64,000 bases of DNA from Eleginops maclovinus (lineage: Eukaryota > Chordata > Actinopteri > Perciformes > Eleginopidae). The notes below the pieces were generated by a model. It was not told where the DNA came from. It ran no database searches and was given only the letters and a program-made list of their open reading frames with translations. A program made the position numbers and the translations under genes. Where the stretch lies: positions 12,952,293-13,016,292 of the forward strand of contig NC_086360.1 of assembly GCF_036324505.1 (NCBI RefSeq), read 5' to 3'. Shown here piece by piece: positions 38,379 to 50,992 of the stretch (position 1 is the first letter of the stretch; the number at the start of each line of letters is the position of its first letter).

Positions 38379-38975
38379 ATGAAGGGGCTTCTGCTCCTGT
38401 GTCTGCTCCTCTTGTTTGGAGGTCAAAGGTCATCCGCCTGTCCTCACCCTTGCTCCTGTCATGGCAGTCAGGTGAATTGCAGCAGCAGGTCTCTCACCTC
38501 TTCCTCGCTGCCCATCAATTTCCCTGCAGGCACAACTTCCCTCTTCCTCCAAAACAACCGACTGACCCACCTCCCTAATGGGTTCCTGGAGGGTCTGACC
38601 TCTCTCCGCTCCGTCTCTCTCCATGGAAACCCCTGGGAGTGTAACTGTGGCGTCCTCTACCTGCGCGCCTGGCTGCTGCGTCAGCCCACCTCCCTCACAT
38701 CACATCAGGGCGTCAACTGCAGCTCCCCTCCTGGCCTGAGGGGGCGGCTGGTGGTGCATTTAATGGAGAAGGAGGTCCTGGAGTCCTGCCACTACTGGTA
38801 TTGCGACCTGGCTCTGGCCTCGCAGGTGTGTCTGTTTGTGTTTGTGGTGTTGCAGGCGGCTCTACTCGTGGCACTCATCGTGTTTCTAAAGAGGTTTGAG
38901 AGGCTCTCCAAAGAGGCGAGGAGAACCACGGAGGAGAGCTTCACAGTGGGGGAAAGTCTGAGGGATAACAACTAA
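38379..38975 (+). CDS. gp1bb: Platelet/thrombocyte glycoprotein Ib beta chain
   Basis: GP1BB is a type I membrane subunit of the GPIb-IX-V receptor for von Willebrand factor on platelets or, in fish, thrombocytes. The 198-residue frame lies in a single exon after the 3' splice site at 38367. It shows a signal peptide (MKGLLLLCLLLLFGG), an LRRNT cap (ACPHPCSCHGSQVNC), one leucine-rich repeat (LFLQNNRLTHLPNGFLEGL) and an LRRCT cap (NPWECNCGVLYLRAWL to VNCSSPPGLRGRL). Juxtamembrane cysteines in ESCHYWYCD could link it to GPIb alpha. A transmembrane helix (VCLFVFVVLQAALLVALIV) and a short basic tail follow, with a possible PKA-type site RRTT. The architecture, size and position after septin 5 all match human GP1BB (206 residues). 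GP9 is the nearest alternative, but the synteny favours GP1BB. Confidence 0.93.
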   Translation: MKGLLLLCLLLLFGGQRSSACPHPCSCHGSQVNCSSRSLTSSSLPINFPAGTTSLFLQNNRLTHLPNGFLEGLTSLRSVSLHGNPWECNCGVLYLRAWLLRQPTSLTSHQGVNCSSPPGLRGRLVVHLMEKEVLESCHYWYCDLALASQVCLFVFVVLQAALLVALIVFLKRFERLSKEARRTTEESFTVGESLRDNN

Positions 38976-39524
38976 AAGGACAGCAGCATCTGACCAGCAA
39001 CTGTGGTGTGTTAGATCCAAAAAAATGGGAAGAATATCGGTTTATTTATTTACACACTGGAAAGAAAATGTATGTATTGTTTTGTTTTTCAGAATCTAAA
39101 TTTCATTTGTGCAGAGGCAGGCATAGGTTGATAAATGAATGGGCTCCTATTGACTCCATATATAAAACATCATTTAATGAGACTATACCAACCACAAAGA
39201 TACTCAAAATGACCACAAAGGAGGAGGGGGTATTTGTGATGGCCCAACCCCTGACTAGCACAATTTGTCAACCATCTGTGACCATTCGTCCTATACCACT
39301 ATAGAATAGCCTATAATAAGAAAGATGTCAAATGATCTGCACTAAAGCTCAACCAAAATAGATTTTTTTTATGCTGAATGTTGTTATTTGAGTGTGAAAT
39401 TACCTTCTGTATCGGATGATATTATTTTTCAACATTGTACTTTTTTTGACAAGAGTCCTGAAAATGTGGCAATTAAACTGTTGTGACTATTACATGTACT
39501 AAAAAAGACATTTAACAGTTGGAA

Positions 39525-39530
39525 AATAAA
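39525..39530 (+). terminator. GP1BB polyadenylation signal
   Basis: AATAAA about 550 bases after the GP1BB stop codon, followed by a GT-rich stretch (GTACTGTCTGGTGG). Confidence 0.6.
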
Positions 39531-39669
39531 AGTGCCAGTACTGTCTGGTGGACATACCACACAGTTTCAATTCTTTGTAACTTGTCAGTTCAATATTAGT
39601 TAGTAAGTGACTAATTGTAGAGGGAGCAAAAGAAGGCTAATTATTAGCCTAATCTCTATCCAGACCCAC

Positions 39670-39870
39670 TGTACCTCCGCCCCGGTAGGTGGCAGCACAC
39701 AGTGAGGATGAGGTGAGGAAGAGGCTTCCCCTTTACCAGTTACCAGCACAACAGCGCAACTTTTGAGCTCTCGTCAACATCTCTAACAATAACAGAAGTT
39801 GTCAGACAGTAGTCAAGAACAAACGAGAGAGCAGTGCCTCGACGATAGAGCCTTCAAGCATATGTGGAAG
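39670..39870 (+). promoter_or_regulatory. Probable CEP78 non-coding first exon and promoter region
   Basis: The CEP78 ATG lies seven bases after a 3' splice site at 41107, so a non-coding first exon is expected. A good donor (GTGGAAG then GTATGT) occurs at 39871. The DNA before it is relatively GC-rich. The transcription start is not determined. Confidence 0.4.
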
Positions 39871-40049
39871 GTATGTCATATTCTTTATAACAGTTGTTTA
39901 ATAGTGCATGAAAGTGCAGCTAAAGACTGTTTACGGCTTCTTAGTTACCGCCTGCCACTTTCTTTCACTACCAACGGTTGCTAGGAGCTTAGCTTGCTAA
40001 CGCCCCACTTGCCTCTTTTTGTCTGCAATCTACATCACCACAAGGTATA

Positions 40050-40097
40050 AAAGTAGTTGCATATACTTATATATATATAAGTATATGCAACTACTTT
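40050..40097. repeat. Perfect 48-bp palindrome
   Basis: Two perfect 24-base arms without spacer, beginning AAAGTAGTTGCATATAC and ending GTATATGCAACTACTTT, with an AT-alternating centre. It lies in the predicted CEP78 first intron and can form a cruciform or hairpin. Confidence 0.95.
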
Positions 40098-40215
40098 ATA
40101 GCCAAGCCAAGCCAACCAAACCAAACCATCTCTTTTTAAGCTACTGTAATGTCTAACATTGATGTTAAGATGTTACACTGAAGTCTGTCATCTTTAATGG
40201 GAGGTCAGCTGTGGA

Positions 40216-40809
40216 CATTGGTGGTAAAAGTATTCGGATTGTTTTGCTTAAATAAGTAGCATTACTTAATTTTAAAACTACTCGGTTAAAAATAAACGTT
40301 TTACAATCAAAATATTACTTTAAAAATTATAACGTTAGTTGCATTCAAATATAACCAAGTGCCATAAAATAAAAGTACTCGTTATTTCTAATGGCCCATT
40401 TCCGAATCATATATTACATTACAGATTATTATTATTGATGCATTAATGTCTTTATAGCAACTCGTAAATGTATGTAGAGCTCATTTAGTTGACCTTGTGT
40501 AATGCTGCTGGATATCCTAACAGTTAGAATATCCAGCAGTAAAAAACTTAACAGATTGATATATTAATATAAACTAATATATCAATATGTTTGTTTAGTA
40601 GTTGATTTGTATTGGCAGATGATCTAAATATTAAGCATTACTAGTAACTAAAGCTGTCAAGTAGATGTAGTGCACAAAAAGTACAACATTTGCTTTCAAA
40701 ATGTGGTGGAGTACAAGTATAACTTAGCATTAAATTGAGAATACTTTGTAAAGACCAAGTACCTCAAAATCGTACTTGAGTAAATGTACCTCATTACATC
40801 CCACCACTG
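40216..40809. mobile_element. hAT-type MITE
   Basis: The ends are CATTGGTGGTAAAAGTATT (left) and, in reverse, CAGTGGTGGGATGTAATG (right), the CAGTGGTGG style of hAT termini. The flanking 8-mers GCTGTGGA and GCTATTGA match at six of eight positions, as expected for an aged 8-bp target duplication. There is no coding capacity. Two further hairpins (40505-40539 and 40555-40586) lie inside. Confidence 0.65.
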
Positions 40810-41114
40810 GCTATTGAGGAAATGTTAATTGACTACATATATTTTGGTGTTAGCTCTGAAATACTTAGAATATTTATCCCTACTACTTGTTAAGTTAACA
40901 CTTATCACATTTGGTTATCTTGCTTAAATGGAGGTCACCCTTTTTGGTATCAGATATCCGAATATGTACTATTGTGACTTTGAAAATCTGTCTATGTAGT
41001 AATGTACAAGAGGAGGTAGAAGACACAATCTCATGGCATCATTAACCTTAATTTATTTTGACTTTTGAAATGCTTTTAAATAACTTTTTAAAATACTTTT
41101 GTTACAGGTCCAAG

Positions 41115-44100
41115 ATGGTTCAAGACAATGCTCACATTCGGGGGCAGGGTGCCCAGGACTTTTTGGCATACTATGAATTTGCCTGTGCCAGACAGGATTC
41201 AGTACCTCTACCTTCTGTGAAAATGAACCTTGTCAAAGGAATGCTGGACTTTAATGGAGACAGATTCAAACTCTCTGACTGGCCACCAATTTTAAACTCT
41301 ATTTGCATCAACAAACACTTACACCATATTGCAATAAGTAGCACATACCAAGCTAGTCTGGCTTCTGGAGATGCAGGTAAGGCAATAAATAAACCTTGCA
41401 CACCAAGTGATAGTGGGAATAACTGCTGTTTATGACCTCTTAATAACTAATGCTATTCAAACAAAATAGTTTATTTCACTTGAATGTCCAATTTTGTAAA
41501 TGATCATTAATCGTATCACCACCAATTCCAGACAAAAGGTTCTATAAGTCTTGTCCGGGGAAGAGGATCCCAGCCGTTCGCTCTAAGGACATGACATTTA
41601 AGTTGTGCAAGGCCCTGAGAGAGTGTCTGACTATCTCTCCTAACCTAAAGACTCTGCAGCTCAATGGACTTCCGCTGAAAGAAAGGGACCTCATCACATT
41701 GACAAAGGTGAAAATATGAACTGCAGTGCAAAGAGTGACGTTTCAAACATTTTATAAAAAAAAAAAAAATGTATACAGAGATGTATACATCTGTGTGTTG
41801 AAATATAACTGTTTACCATAATTGATGTTGATTACTGATATGTAGTATGAGTAAAACCTAACCTATTGATGTGTGGGACAGAAAACCTGGGTGAATATTG
41901 ATATAAGCTCTGTTTAAGAGTGACATTTGGAAGACTAATGAGACTTACATATATTCTGTTCCAGGGTTTTGCTAAAAGTGTTTCCTTGGAAAACCTATCT
42001 CTGGCTAACTGTCCAATCTCTGATGAAGGCTTAGAGGGTTTGTATATTCCAAGTATTGTTTTGTTCATCATGAAACCTTCACAAGATTGTGTAGTATCTG
42101 AGCATGATGTATTCGTAACTTTTATGTTCCTCTGTTTCAGTTATTTGCCAAAGTGTGAAGTATTCTACAAGCATCAGGACGGTAGATTTTACCGGATGTA
42201 ATCTCACCTGGAGAGGGGCAGAGCATATGGCCAACATCATTAAGGTGTAACATGTCACATTTTAGACTTTACTGACAAACTATATTTAATCTGTTTATAT
42301 ATTCTGTAGTGGTTATTAAATATTTGTAAAGCCAGATCCTTCTAAAAAAATGAACTGTATATAAAAAGATAATTGTATATGAATGCAAATGTTTCTCCCA
42401 GCATCAGGGAATGCAGAGACATGGTACAGCTTGGGCAGAGTCTCTGAGGTATCGACAGCCTCAGTTTGAGGGAATGGGAGGTCTCCGCCGTGTCACACTG
42501 AACTGTAACACCTTGATCGGGGACCGGGGGGGGCGCTGCTCTTGCACATGAACTGGCAGAGGACCTCTGGGTTAAAGGTTAGTAGGTGTTTTGGTTTGAC
42601 AGAATAACAATGAGACAAAGCAAAGTATGTTTTGTTTTCCTTTTGGTAGGCATTTTGCTCACGTTCTATTTTGTTTTGTGATTGGTTGAACAGCTGTTGA
42701 CCTACAGAGGTGTGGTCTGTCCAACGAAGGGGCTCGTCGTTTGCTGGAAGCCTTGAAAACAAATTCTACCCTTTGTGTGCTGGATATCCGTAGTAACCCT
42801 TTAATTGGTAAGAAGCTTCCTCAATAAAAGTTACAACATTTTCTAGATAAACTTTCACAGGGGAGAAAGCTTTGGACAATATTATAGTATATATATATAT
42901 TTGTTTCACACAGAACTTGGAGGTGTAATAAGCAGTGCAGCCTCTAGATGAAGCTAGTGCTCTAGATTAGATGTTTATTTAGCTGCTTCCCAATGGAACA
43001 CTTGTTCTAACCAAATATGTAGTGTTTCCATAGCAAAAGAGACCATAGGTTCTCTAAAATAATATAATTAGTTAGTACTACAAGTGTATTCTGAGAAATG
43101 CTACTCTTTAATGAACGTTTTGGTTCTTCACAGACAAGGTTCTAATCAAAACTGTACTAGAGAAAGTACTGATGAATGCTGACGGACAGGCTTCAGAGGT
43201 TAGTGTATAGAACTAATGTCTTTATTCAAAGTCTTCAAGAATGAGTGAGGTTGTTGCACGCTTGCTTCCTCTTGGTTGCAAAGTTGTAGTAATGGCTTGT
43301 ATTTTCCTCATGTTGTTCTACAGTACTGCTGGATCAAGCCTGCAGCCTCAGAGCCACAGAGAGTGTCTGCTCCAAAGAGGCGAGCTCTACCCAGTACAGC
43401 CAGAGGGAAAACTACATTTAGGATAGGTAAATGAAGACATTGCACAACCTGCAGTGTTGGGTCTCTTTTGTTGTGTTTGAGATACCTTCTTTTATTACAT
43501 ACTTACCTATGTTCTGTTACCTTTTGGCTTTAAAGTCATCTGGAGACATGGTATGAACTTCTTCCTCTTCTCTCTTTGTTCAGCAGTTCTCCAAATTGTT
43601 TGATATGGTTTAGATGTCCTTGAAAAAAACGTTTTTCAGCGTTCTACCTTTATTTAGACTGGATAATTATGTAATTCCTTGGTAGAAAGTCAACCCTTTT
43701 GATCCGCCTTGCCATTAATACCCTTTAATACCCTTTAATACATTTCAAAAGCCAAAGATGTAGCGTCCCATGCTGTTCTTTAACTGATAGATACTAAAAT
43801 TATTTTTAACTGGACTCATTAGCCTTTATCCTCTTTTGCTTGTGATGTTTACAACCACCCCGTGTCGCTTAAAGCTCTCCCTTCATGAATGTCCAGTTTA
43901 TAACAGTGCTGTCTTTCTGGTGCAGCCCCTCGTAAAGGAACATCTCCCAGGGGACGGGGTTCAGGCGCTGCTCCGACACAGAAGCCTTATTCTCGCTCCG
44001 GATGTGTGCCTTGGCGAGCTGCTGCACGAGCTGAACGCCAGAGGTGAGGAGATGTTGGCAAACCAATTAACACCGTTTTTTATTTAAAAAGAATGATTAC

Positions 44101-47100
44101 ACTTTTTTGACTTGAAACAACCAGACAGTACAGTACCTCCTTTATTTACATGGCATTGGCCTGGTATCGTTTTGATGGCGCTCAGTGAATCTAAACTAAT
44201 ATTCTGTTTGATGCCTTTGTTGCAGAGGTCTTCCTCCTGGAGTTTGTGTGATGGATCAAAGCTTTCAGGTGAGTTTTTCTTTTGTTCATGTACAGTGTGT
44301 CACTGTACAAGTTACACAACAAATGAAAATGTGTCTGAATAACCCCGCAAAGCATAGACAAAATGTTTTTTCACATTAATGGTTTATCATTAGGGTGCAG
44401 CTACTGTGAAGGTAACTATGGAGACGGATTCAGAGGAAGATGACTATGAGGAAGCTGAAGATGAAGAAGTTGTGGTGGAAGTGGAGCAAAGACCATCTGC
44501 TCCTCATCTCCAGGACAGGATCACGGAGCGGAAGTTTAACCATTTACAGGTTTGTCACATCAGGCTAACGAACAGCTTGGATCTTTTTGGATCGTTTTGA
44601 AGTTTTGTATATCAGACAAATGCTTCTATTCTGGACATTGGAGTTTATTATGAAGCACTTGGAACATGCTGTATATCTGTGTGTTTTACACCTGCAGATG
44701 GAGCTAAAAGAGTGTCGTCTGAGGCTGGCAGAGGAGCGCAGAGCCAGGCTGAGAGCTGAGTCAAGGCTCATGGAGGTAATGATGATCTAAAAATAATAAC
44801 ATATGATTTTCTCTCCTATTTATTTTTCTTCAATTTTCCTATTTTGCAACTGAAATCTTGTCTGTGCCAAGCTTTCTGCTATCACAAAGCAGGATGTTGA
44901 CACCACACTAGCATTATATAGTTTAAGGGTTGGTCAGCCACACTGAAAAAGGCCTTGGATAATTATGGTTGTTTAACTCTGAAAGTGTTTATTGTTCAGT
45001 CTGAAATTGAGAGAAATCTCCTTAGATCGTAGGCAATGAAAATAAAGATTGAAATTAAATCCTCATTATAGTGTCAACTGTGTTTACAGCACCGCACACA
45101 CAGTGAAATTTAGCCTCTGCACTTAACCCATCCTATTATGAGGGGCAGTAGACAGGTATTATATACGCAGTGCCGGGGGGAGCAGTATAGGGGTCTGGTG
45201 CTGTGGTCAAGGGCAACTCAAAAGGGGACACTTACTTGTCCCAATTTTGTCATGTTTGTCACCGGTCTAAGTTACAGTACTGTGTTATGTCCATAAAGAT
45301 GGTTTTGTAAATGAACAAACAAAAGACTTTCTTTAAAATGCTCTTATATCCTCTATTTTGTTGTTATTTCTGATCAGTTCGAGTTGGACAACGCCCGTCT
45401 TCGTGATACCAACCTCTCTCTGTCAGCGGCGCTTGCAGCCACCGGCTCTGCATCAGCACCAGCGGCTCTCAGTGCTCTTGAAGATGAGGCAGTCCTTGAG
45501 AGCATCGAGAGCTCCTTCACAAAGTTCCATGCTTTCCTGGATCTCCTCAAGGATGCTGGGTCGGTACTCTTTTACATTTTTCAATTGGACATTGCTAATT
45601 TGTTCCTGGAGACTGTCAGTCTCATGAGCTAGCTGGTAATTCCACTTCTGCATCATATGATTTTGGTTTTTCACACATGCTGACTTGCTAAAACCCTGGG
45701 TCACAAAGGAGATTTGTTTCTTGTTGGAACCAAGTTAACTTTTATTGTCTTTATCAGATTTAGTTTTCAGATGATTTCTTTCGGGACCACTATAACCATT
45801 GTTATTATCAATCAGTATATTATGTTTTTAGGTAAATGTTTATTAGGTGATAGAAACCAAAGTGATTCCTTCAACTTTATAGTTTGCCAATTGTTTAAAA
45901 ACTGCTCAAAGGTCATTCATTTACAATCATCTTTAAAAAGTTGTCCAACTAGCGCTAAGTAACACAAAAATAGACTTTGACCTTGTATATATTAAAACCA
46001 CATCATGTTTGGTAGATGATGATCATCAGGAATCAAAGTGAAACAGGCAAGTATTTTGAGACCTTGTGTATGATAATGCTGGGATGATGTAATGTGAGAA
46101 AGGGCTCCTGTCACATGACTGAGGGTAAGAGTTGACTCCGTGTGCACCCAAATGCCAGGATATTTGTGTAACCTGACTGCTTACTGTAAGTGAAGATTTC
46201 AGTTTCATTCTGAGATGCCCTTTCAAAAACAGTGGACTATTTGTTCCTTTTTTCTATATTGAAATGCCCTTATGATGCAATGTGTTTCACTTTGAGATGA
46301 CCACTACTTTCCATTCATTAATTTTGGCCTTCTGTATTTGTCATTAAGTCCTTATCTACCTATGTGTTTCATTTGTTGCTTTGATCGGTTGCCTTGACAT
46401 CGTCAATGGCCATTAGCAGATTCTGTGTCATTTTAAAACTTTGGCCATAAAGTGCAGTAACAAGGTGGCGAAGCCTTACTTTGCTGCCATCTTTGTCACC
46501 TGCAATTACTCTCATCAACAGTGTACAGCTGCATTTGCTGGGTTCGCTGCATAAATAAAACACACACCGTCGCTCCTACCGTACCAGAACCCAAAGTGTG
46601 CCCTTAAAGTTAGTTGAACACCAGTTAGGGTACCACATAAAATCAGATCATGTTTTTGCAGTTGAGATGTAGCAAATATTGAAAAGGCATTCAGGTTAAG
46701 TCTATAGATCTTAGACAAATAAAAATGTATGGTGGACTCCTTACAGTTTTCCCACAACTCTTAATATGAAACAACAGAACTTTTTGTTTTTAAAGCAAAT
46801 GAGCTCAGACAAGCCAAATCAACCCGGCCCGCCCAGCACAAAATTAAATATATAAAAGATATTAACAGTTAAACATCTAGTGGGAGATCCAGATACCTTT
46901 CCTCCAGAAATTGGCGTGCTAAACGAATGCTACAAGATAAGGGCTTAGTGTGTTGGTTGGTTATTGACTAATGGTTGTACAACCCTAAAAAAACATATCA
47001 TAAAAAGTGACAAAGTGGCCAAAATCTGATCAGCTCATTTTCAGACAGGTTTTTATATTAATCGATAAGGACAAAAAGAGAGAATCTTTTTCCTGAAACT

Positions 47101-49376
47101 TTCTGAATCTGTTAACACAGAGGGGACAAATATTTATGGATAAAAGACATGAAAAAGTGGATTTTGCATAAAAGGTGACCTTTAATATTTGTTCATCTGC
47201 TACTTGACAAATCCAGTTTTAGTTCAAATGGTTTAGATGTTGCAACAATAAGTGTTTTTTTAAGCATTAGTCTTTCCAAAGTAGTACTGAATAATATTGT
47301 ACTTTATAAAATGTGCTTATGTTAAAAAATACACACGTTGTTAAGGCTGGGTAATATATTGATATTGTGATATGAGACTAGAATTTCTCTTTGTCAAATA
47401 TTGTCAAAGCACAAATCAACCTGTGAACTTTACAGTATCATTGCAATATCAAGGTATGTGATAATACATTAAGCGTTATTTGATTTGCTCTATATTTCGA
47501 CCGGCTCTAAGAGTTGTGAGGTTGATGGTCCATCATACTGGACTGCATGATGGCGTCAGATGTCAAAGTGAAAGTGAAGTATAGACTCTTTGTGCATTCA
47601 TAAAGACTTAAAAGGTATCCTATCACTGTAGGGGGGGGGTCAGATCAAGGGTGTTTACCAAAGGACTGGGTTACTTTTTGTAAACGGACTGCTTACTGTA
47701 AATAGTATGTTGGATTTCTGTTTCGTTCTGAGATGCCCTTTAAAAGGACACAGGTCCACTTGTTGTGATGCTCTATTTAGAAAAATGGAGCCCTGCCTAT
47801 TTTAAAAGACACTTTCATTTTGACAGGATAGGTTTCACTGTGATAGAGCATAGAGTTTTAATTTATATTAGCCTTTGAGTTCTGATTTCTTTTAACTATT
47901 AACTCTGATTGATTGAAGTTGATTTTTTTTCAGGCAAATTTTTGTTAAAGAAAATCCTTGTATTAAAAAAAAATAAAGATTATTAATATAGTACATTACA
48001 TACATAATATATGGATGTCATTCAGAGATTTTACCAGTGCATCTTCAATCTTTTTATGTTGCGTCCACTGCCATTTTTTATTTCCCATTTGATTAGGGCA
48101 ACCTATATATGTATATATAGGAATTTGATAACTAACTTTTGTCAGTTTCTAACACTACTAGAGGGTATGATTGAAATGCATATACGCCTTTCTTTAACGC
48201 TAATTGATTTAATCGCTTCTTTTTTTTGTAGTCTCGGCCAATTAGCCTCAATGGCTGGAATTGACAAGTCAGACTTCCATCCTCCAGGAAGACCTCAGCT
48301 CTCCTCTACCTTAGGACGAGGGGAGTATGGGGATTGTCAGGAAAAGACTGATGCTCCCTCTTTGGTACGGCAATACAAAGCAATGTATTGGAAATGTTTG
48401 CCAGTTACAATGGAAATGTGATTGGGATATCATTTCCGTTTCATGGTATTATTAAAATTGTAGCAGATGTTAAAGGAGGAATCAGCACCTCACACTTCTG
48501 TAAACTGAACCTTTACATTTCAGAACTGCGTGTTATATACCAAAATATGTGTCAAATTTGTGGATTTAAGTTTTTGATACCAGTTACTTCTATTTCATTT
48601 CCCTCTGTGAGGCGCTTGTTCCGTAATGCTACTCAGACACCCATAAGTTGGGTTATTTTGAGTTTTGCCGACTCGGGTATTCTGTTTATTTGTTATATTT
48701 CCTAAGTTTGTCTCTATTTTCTGTAAGTATCACTTGAGTCCTAGGCTGTATCATTAATGAAGTGGTTCGTTTAATAATTCTACTGAGTGTTTCTCATCAA
48801 ACATGCAATTTCTGATTTCAGGTAGACGTACGCATCCCACCTGCTCCTCATGTTACTCTGCCTGAGATCACGGGGCTCAGATCTCCATCCTCTGTCAGGG
48901 AGTTTTTGCGTGAAGACAGGCTACAAGATGTGGTTTCCCATCAGGCCTCTGAACCTGCAGAAGACCCTGGTTTCAGAGAAGAAGAGGAACCAGATCATTT
49001 TTCAAAGCCCGACACCCAGCATGACTCAGGTTCTGAGCACAGTTTCCGTAGCCAAAAATCCTTCGATGGGGTTTCTTTTGGCAAACCCTTTCAGTCCAGC
49101 CATCCTAAGAGCAACAGCAACTCTCACAGAAGCAACGGCTCCCATGGATACAGCTATGCACAGAGTCACTCTTTCCATAGCAACGGCTCTCATGGTGGAT
49201 TGTCCGTACGCTCAAGTGTCAGTGACATTATTAGTGACAAGGCAGACTCTGTGGAATTAGTGAGGTCGGGCAAAAGGGGAGAGGGAAGGCTACTGTCAGC
49301 CGGTGACTCGGGGTCAGAGTGGAAGGTCCGGGCTCTGGGCCGCCTCGGGGGGCCCTCAGATGATGAGTCCTTCTGA
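41115..49376 (+). CDS. cep78: Centrosomal protein of 78 kDa, with one apparent frameshift
   Basis: CEP78 is a leucine-rich-repeat centriole protein that helps control cilium length and ubiquitin signalling at the centrosome. Loss in humans causes cone-rod dystrophy with hearing loss. Coding exons: 41115-41376, 41532-41707, 41965-42037, 42141-42244, 42402-42577, 42694-42807, 43134-43198, 43324-43426, 43926-44043, 44226-44268, 44394-44549, 44698-44775, 45378-45559, 48232-48364 and 48822-49376. Family landmarks: [62 protein letters not shown], coiled coil [17 protein letters not shown] and [16 protein letters not shown]. The length would be 778 residues. The exon at 42402 has eight Gs at 42526-42533 where seven would keep the frame, so the assembled frame stops early as given. 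All other phases fit. Confidence 0.93.
45070..45240 (+). repeat. Dispersed teleost repeat, copy A
   Basis: Contains GTGAAATTTAGCCTCTGCAC, TTAACCCATCCT, a GGGGGGAGCAGT stretch and GTGGTCAAGGGCAACTC. The same order of motifs occurs at 52495-52700. The repeat class is not known to me. It lies in a CEP78 intron. Confidence 0.55.
45560..48231. other. CEP78 large intron
   Basis: A 2.7-kb intron between the DAG and [11 protein letters not shown] exons. Two diverged direct copies sharing ACTGCTTACTGTAA and TTCTGAGATGCCCTTT lie near 46170-46230 and 47685-47745, probably the same old repeat family. No exon recognised. Confidence 0.5.
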
Positions 49377-50026
49377 TCCACTAACCAGAGAAATGAAAAC
49401 CTCTGCTTCTTTCTGTTACTTATGTATGATGTAAATATACTTCTCATGCTTTTTTGGAATACTTTTTGTTTTGAATCTTTGGAAGAAGCAAGACCGTAGT
49501 TTATACATCTTTAGGTCTGCATAACAACTCATTTAAACATCTTGTTGCATTCTAGCCAAAGCACAGGTAGTTGAATATCCTACCAAATTAAAATGTGTTA
49601 CTAATTGAAACACACAAAAAAATGCAATGTATAGTTTTGTAAATTGATTGGCACTTAGTGATATCTACAGTTAAAAAAGTTGGAATTCCGTAGAATGTAA
49701 AGAAAATATTTGGGTTTCCAAAATCAGTCCACTTCAATCAAGTCTCCAGTTGTATTTTCACATGAAATACCTCCTAATGTCATTCATGTGGGAACCCATC
49801 AAAACTCAGGAAAATAATCTTAAAATGCCATTTCATGGGAGCTTTCAGTAAATAAATATTTTGTTTCATGTGTACTATGTCTTTTTTATGGCTAGAAAAT
49901 ATTTTTGATAGATATTTAATTTTAAAAAGTATTCTATGATGAAGAGTTGGTATCAATTGTAAAGATACTCTGCAAATGTTATATAAACATATTTGCAGTT
50001 TCAAATGTTTTTAAGCTTCTTAATTC

Positions 50027-50032
50027 AATAAA
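50027..50032 (+). terminator. CEP78 polyadenylation signal
   Basis: AATAAA about 650 bases after the CEP78 stop codon, in TTCAATAAAAACACTTTGTC. Earlier weaker candidates cannot be excluded. Confidence 0.55.
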
Positions 50033-50531
50033 AACACTTTGTCAAAATGGGACATGTAAGAAATGCTCCATCACAGCGTGTAACAAACCTGATATTGCCC
50101 CAAACTACCTGTGAATATCACATACAGTAATTATGCCCTAATGTACCTTGTTTATGCCATAAACATGTTAATGAGAAATAATAATGGTGCAGAACATGCA
50201 TTTCTTTGTAGAGGTTGTACATAAGCTCCGGTAACAGGCCCAAAAGTTTCATTCATTCATTTTGTTTACGGTCATCTTTGGGTGCGTTATCCTAAGAGAC
50301 AAGTATAGGTGACCAAAGCATGACTGTTGTGGGTTAGAGTGGAACACAGTGTACTGTTGGAGTGTGCGTTTTCCATTAAACATAAGCATTAAAAGTGCAG
50401 CTCTTGGAAACGGTGACTTGAAGTACTGCATTTGTAAAGTCCTCACTGTCCTAATCTTTTATTTTATTTTTTGCAATTGTTTATGTCGGTCATTTTCCAC
50501 GGACACCTACCTGCTAATTATGTTTGGATAT

Positions 50532-50992
50532 TGTCAGGGTTTGGGGAAACAGGACCCAAGTGCAGTAAAATGAACGGGAGGCAGGTATGGGTCCAAACAA
50601 AAGGCGAGCTTTATTTAAATTAAAGCTGTACGTTCAACCAAAAAATAACCACACCAACACTTACCAGGGGATACAGGGACACTGGGAACAGGAGCAGACA
50701 GACGGACTGGCAGGAACAGGCAGATAACAGGTACAGGATCAGGTAGGAAACGACGACCGAACAAGAGACAAAAGGGGAACCAAGACTAAATACACAAGGC
50801 TTATCACCAAACAACACACAGCTGGAGAGGGGAGGAGAAACACAGGGGCAACAGGTGAACACAAGGCCCCATCCCCGGGAAGGAGGGAAACTAAAGACAG
50901 GGAGTGAAACTCAACCTGACACAAGAGGGGAAAACCTTTCAAAATAAAACACAACACAAAGACATGACAGACACGAAACCAGGATCATGACA
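50532..50992 (-). repeat. Solo-LTR-like repeat, copy 2 (minus orientation)
   Basis: On the plus strand it begins TGTCAGGGTTTGG and ends AGGATCATGACA. It is the reverse of the copy at 2713-3155 and shares ends and internal words such as AAAGGCGAGCTTTATT. The poly(A) hexamer appears reversed as TTTATT at 50610-50615. A perfect 5-bp target duplication GATAT flanks it (50527-50531 and 50993-50997). Confidence 0.8.

Noticed and set aside
43725..43742. Short tandem CCCTTTAATA repeat
   Set aside because: Only two units and part of a third. No feature is implied.
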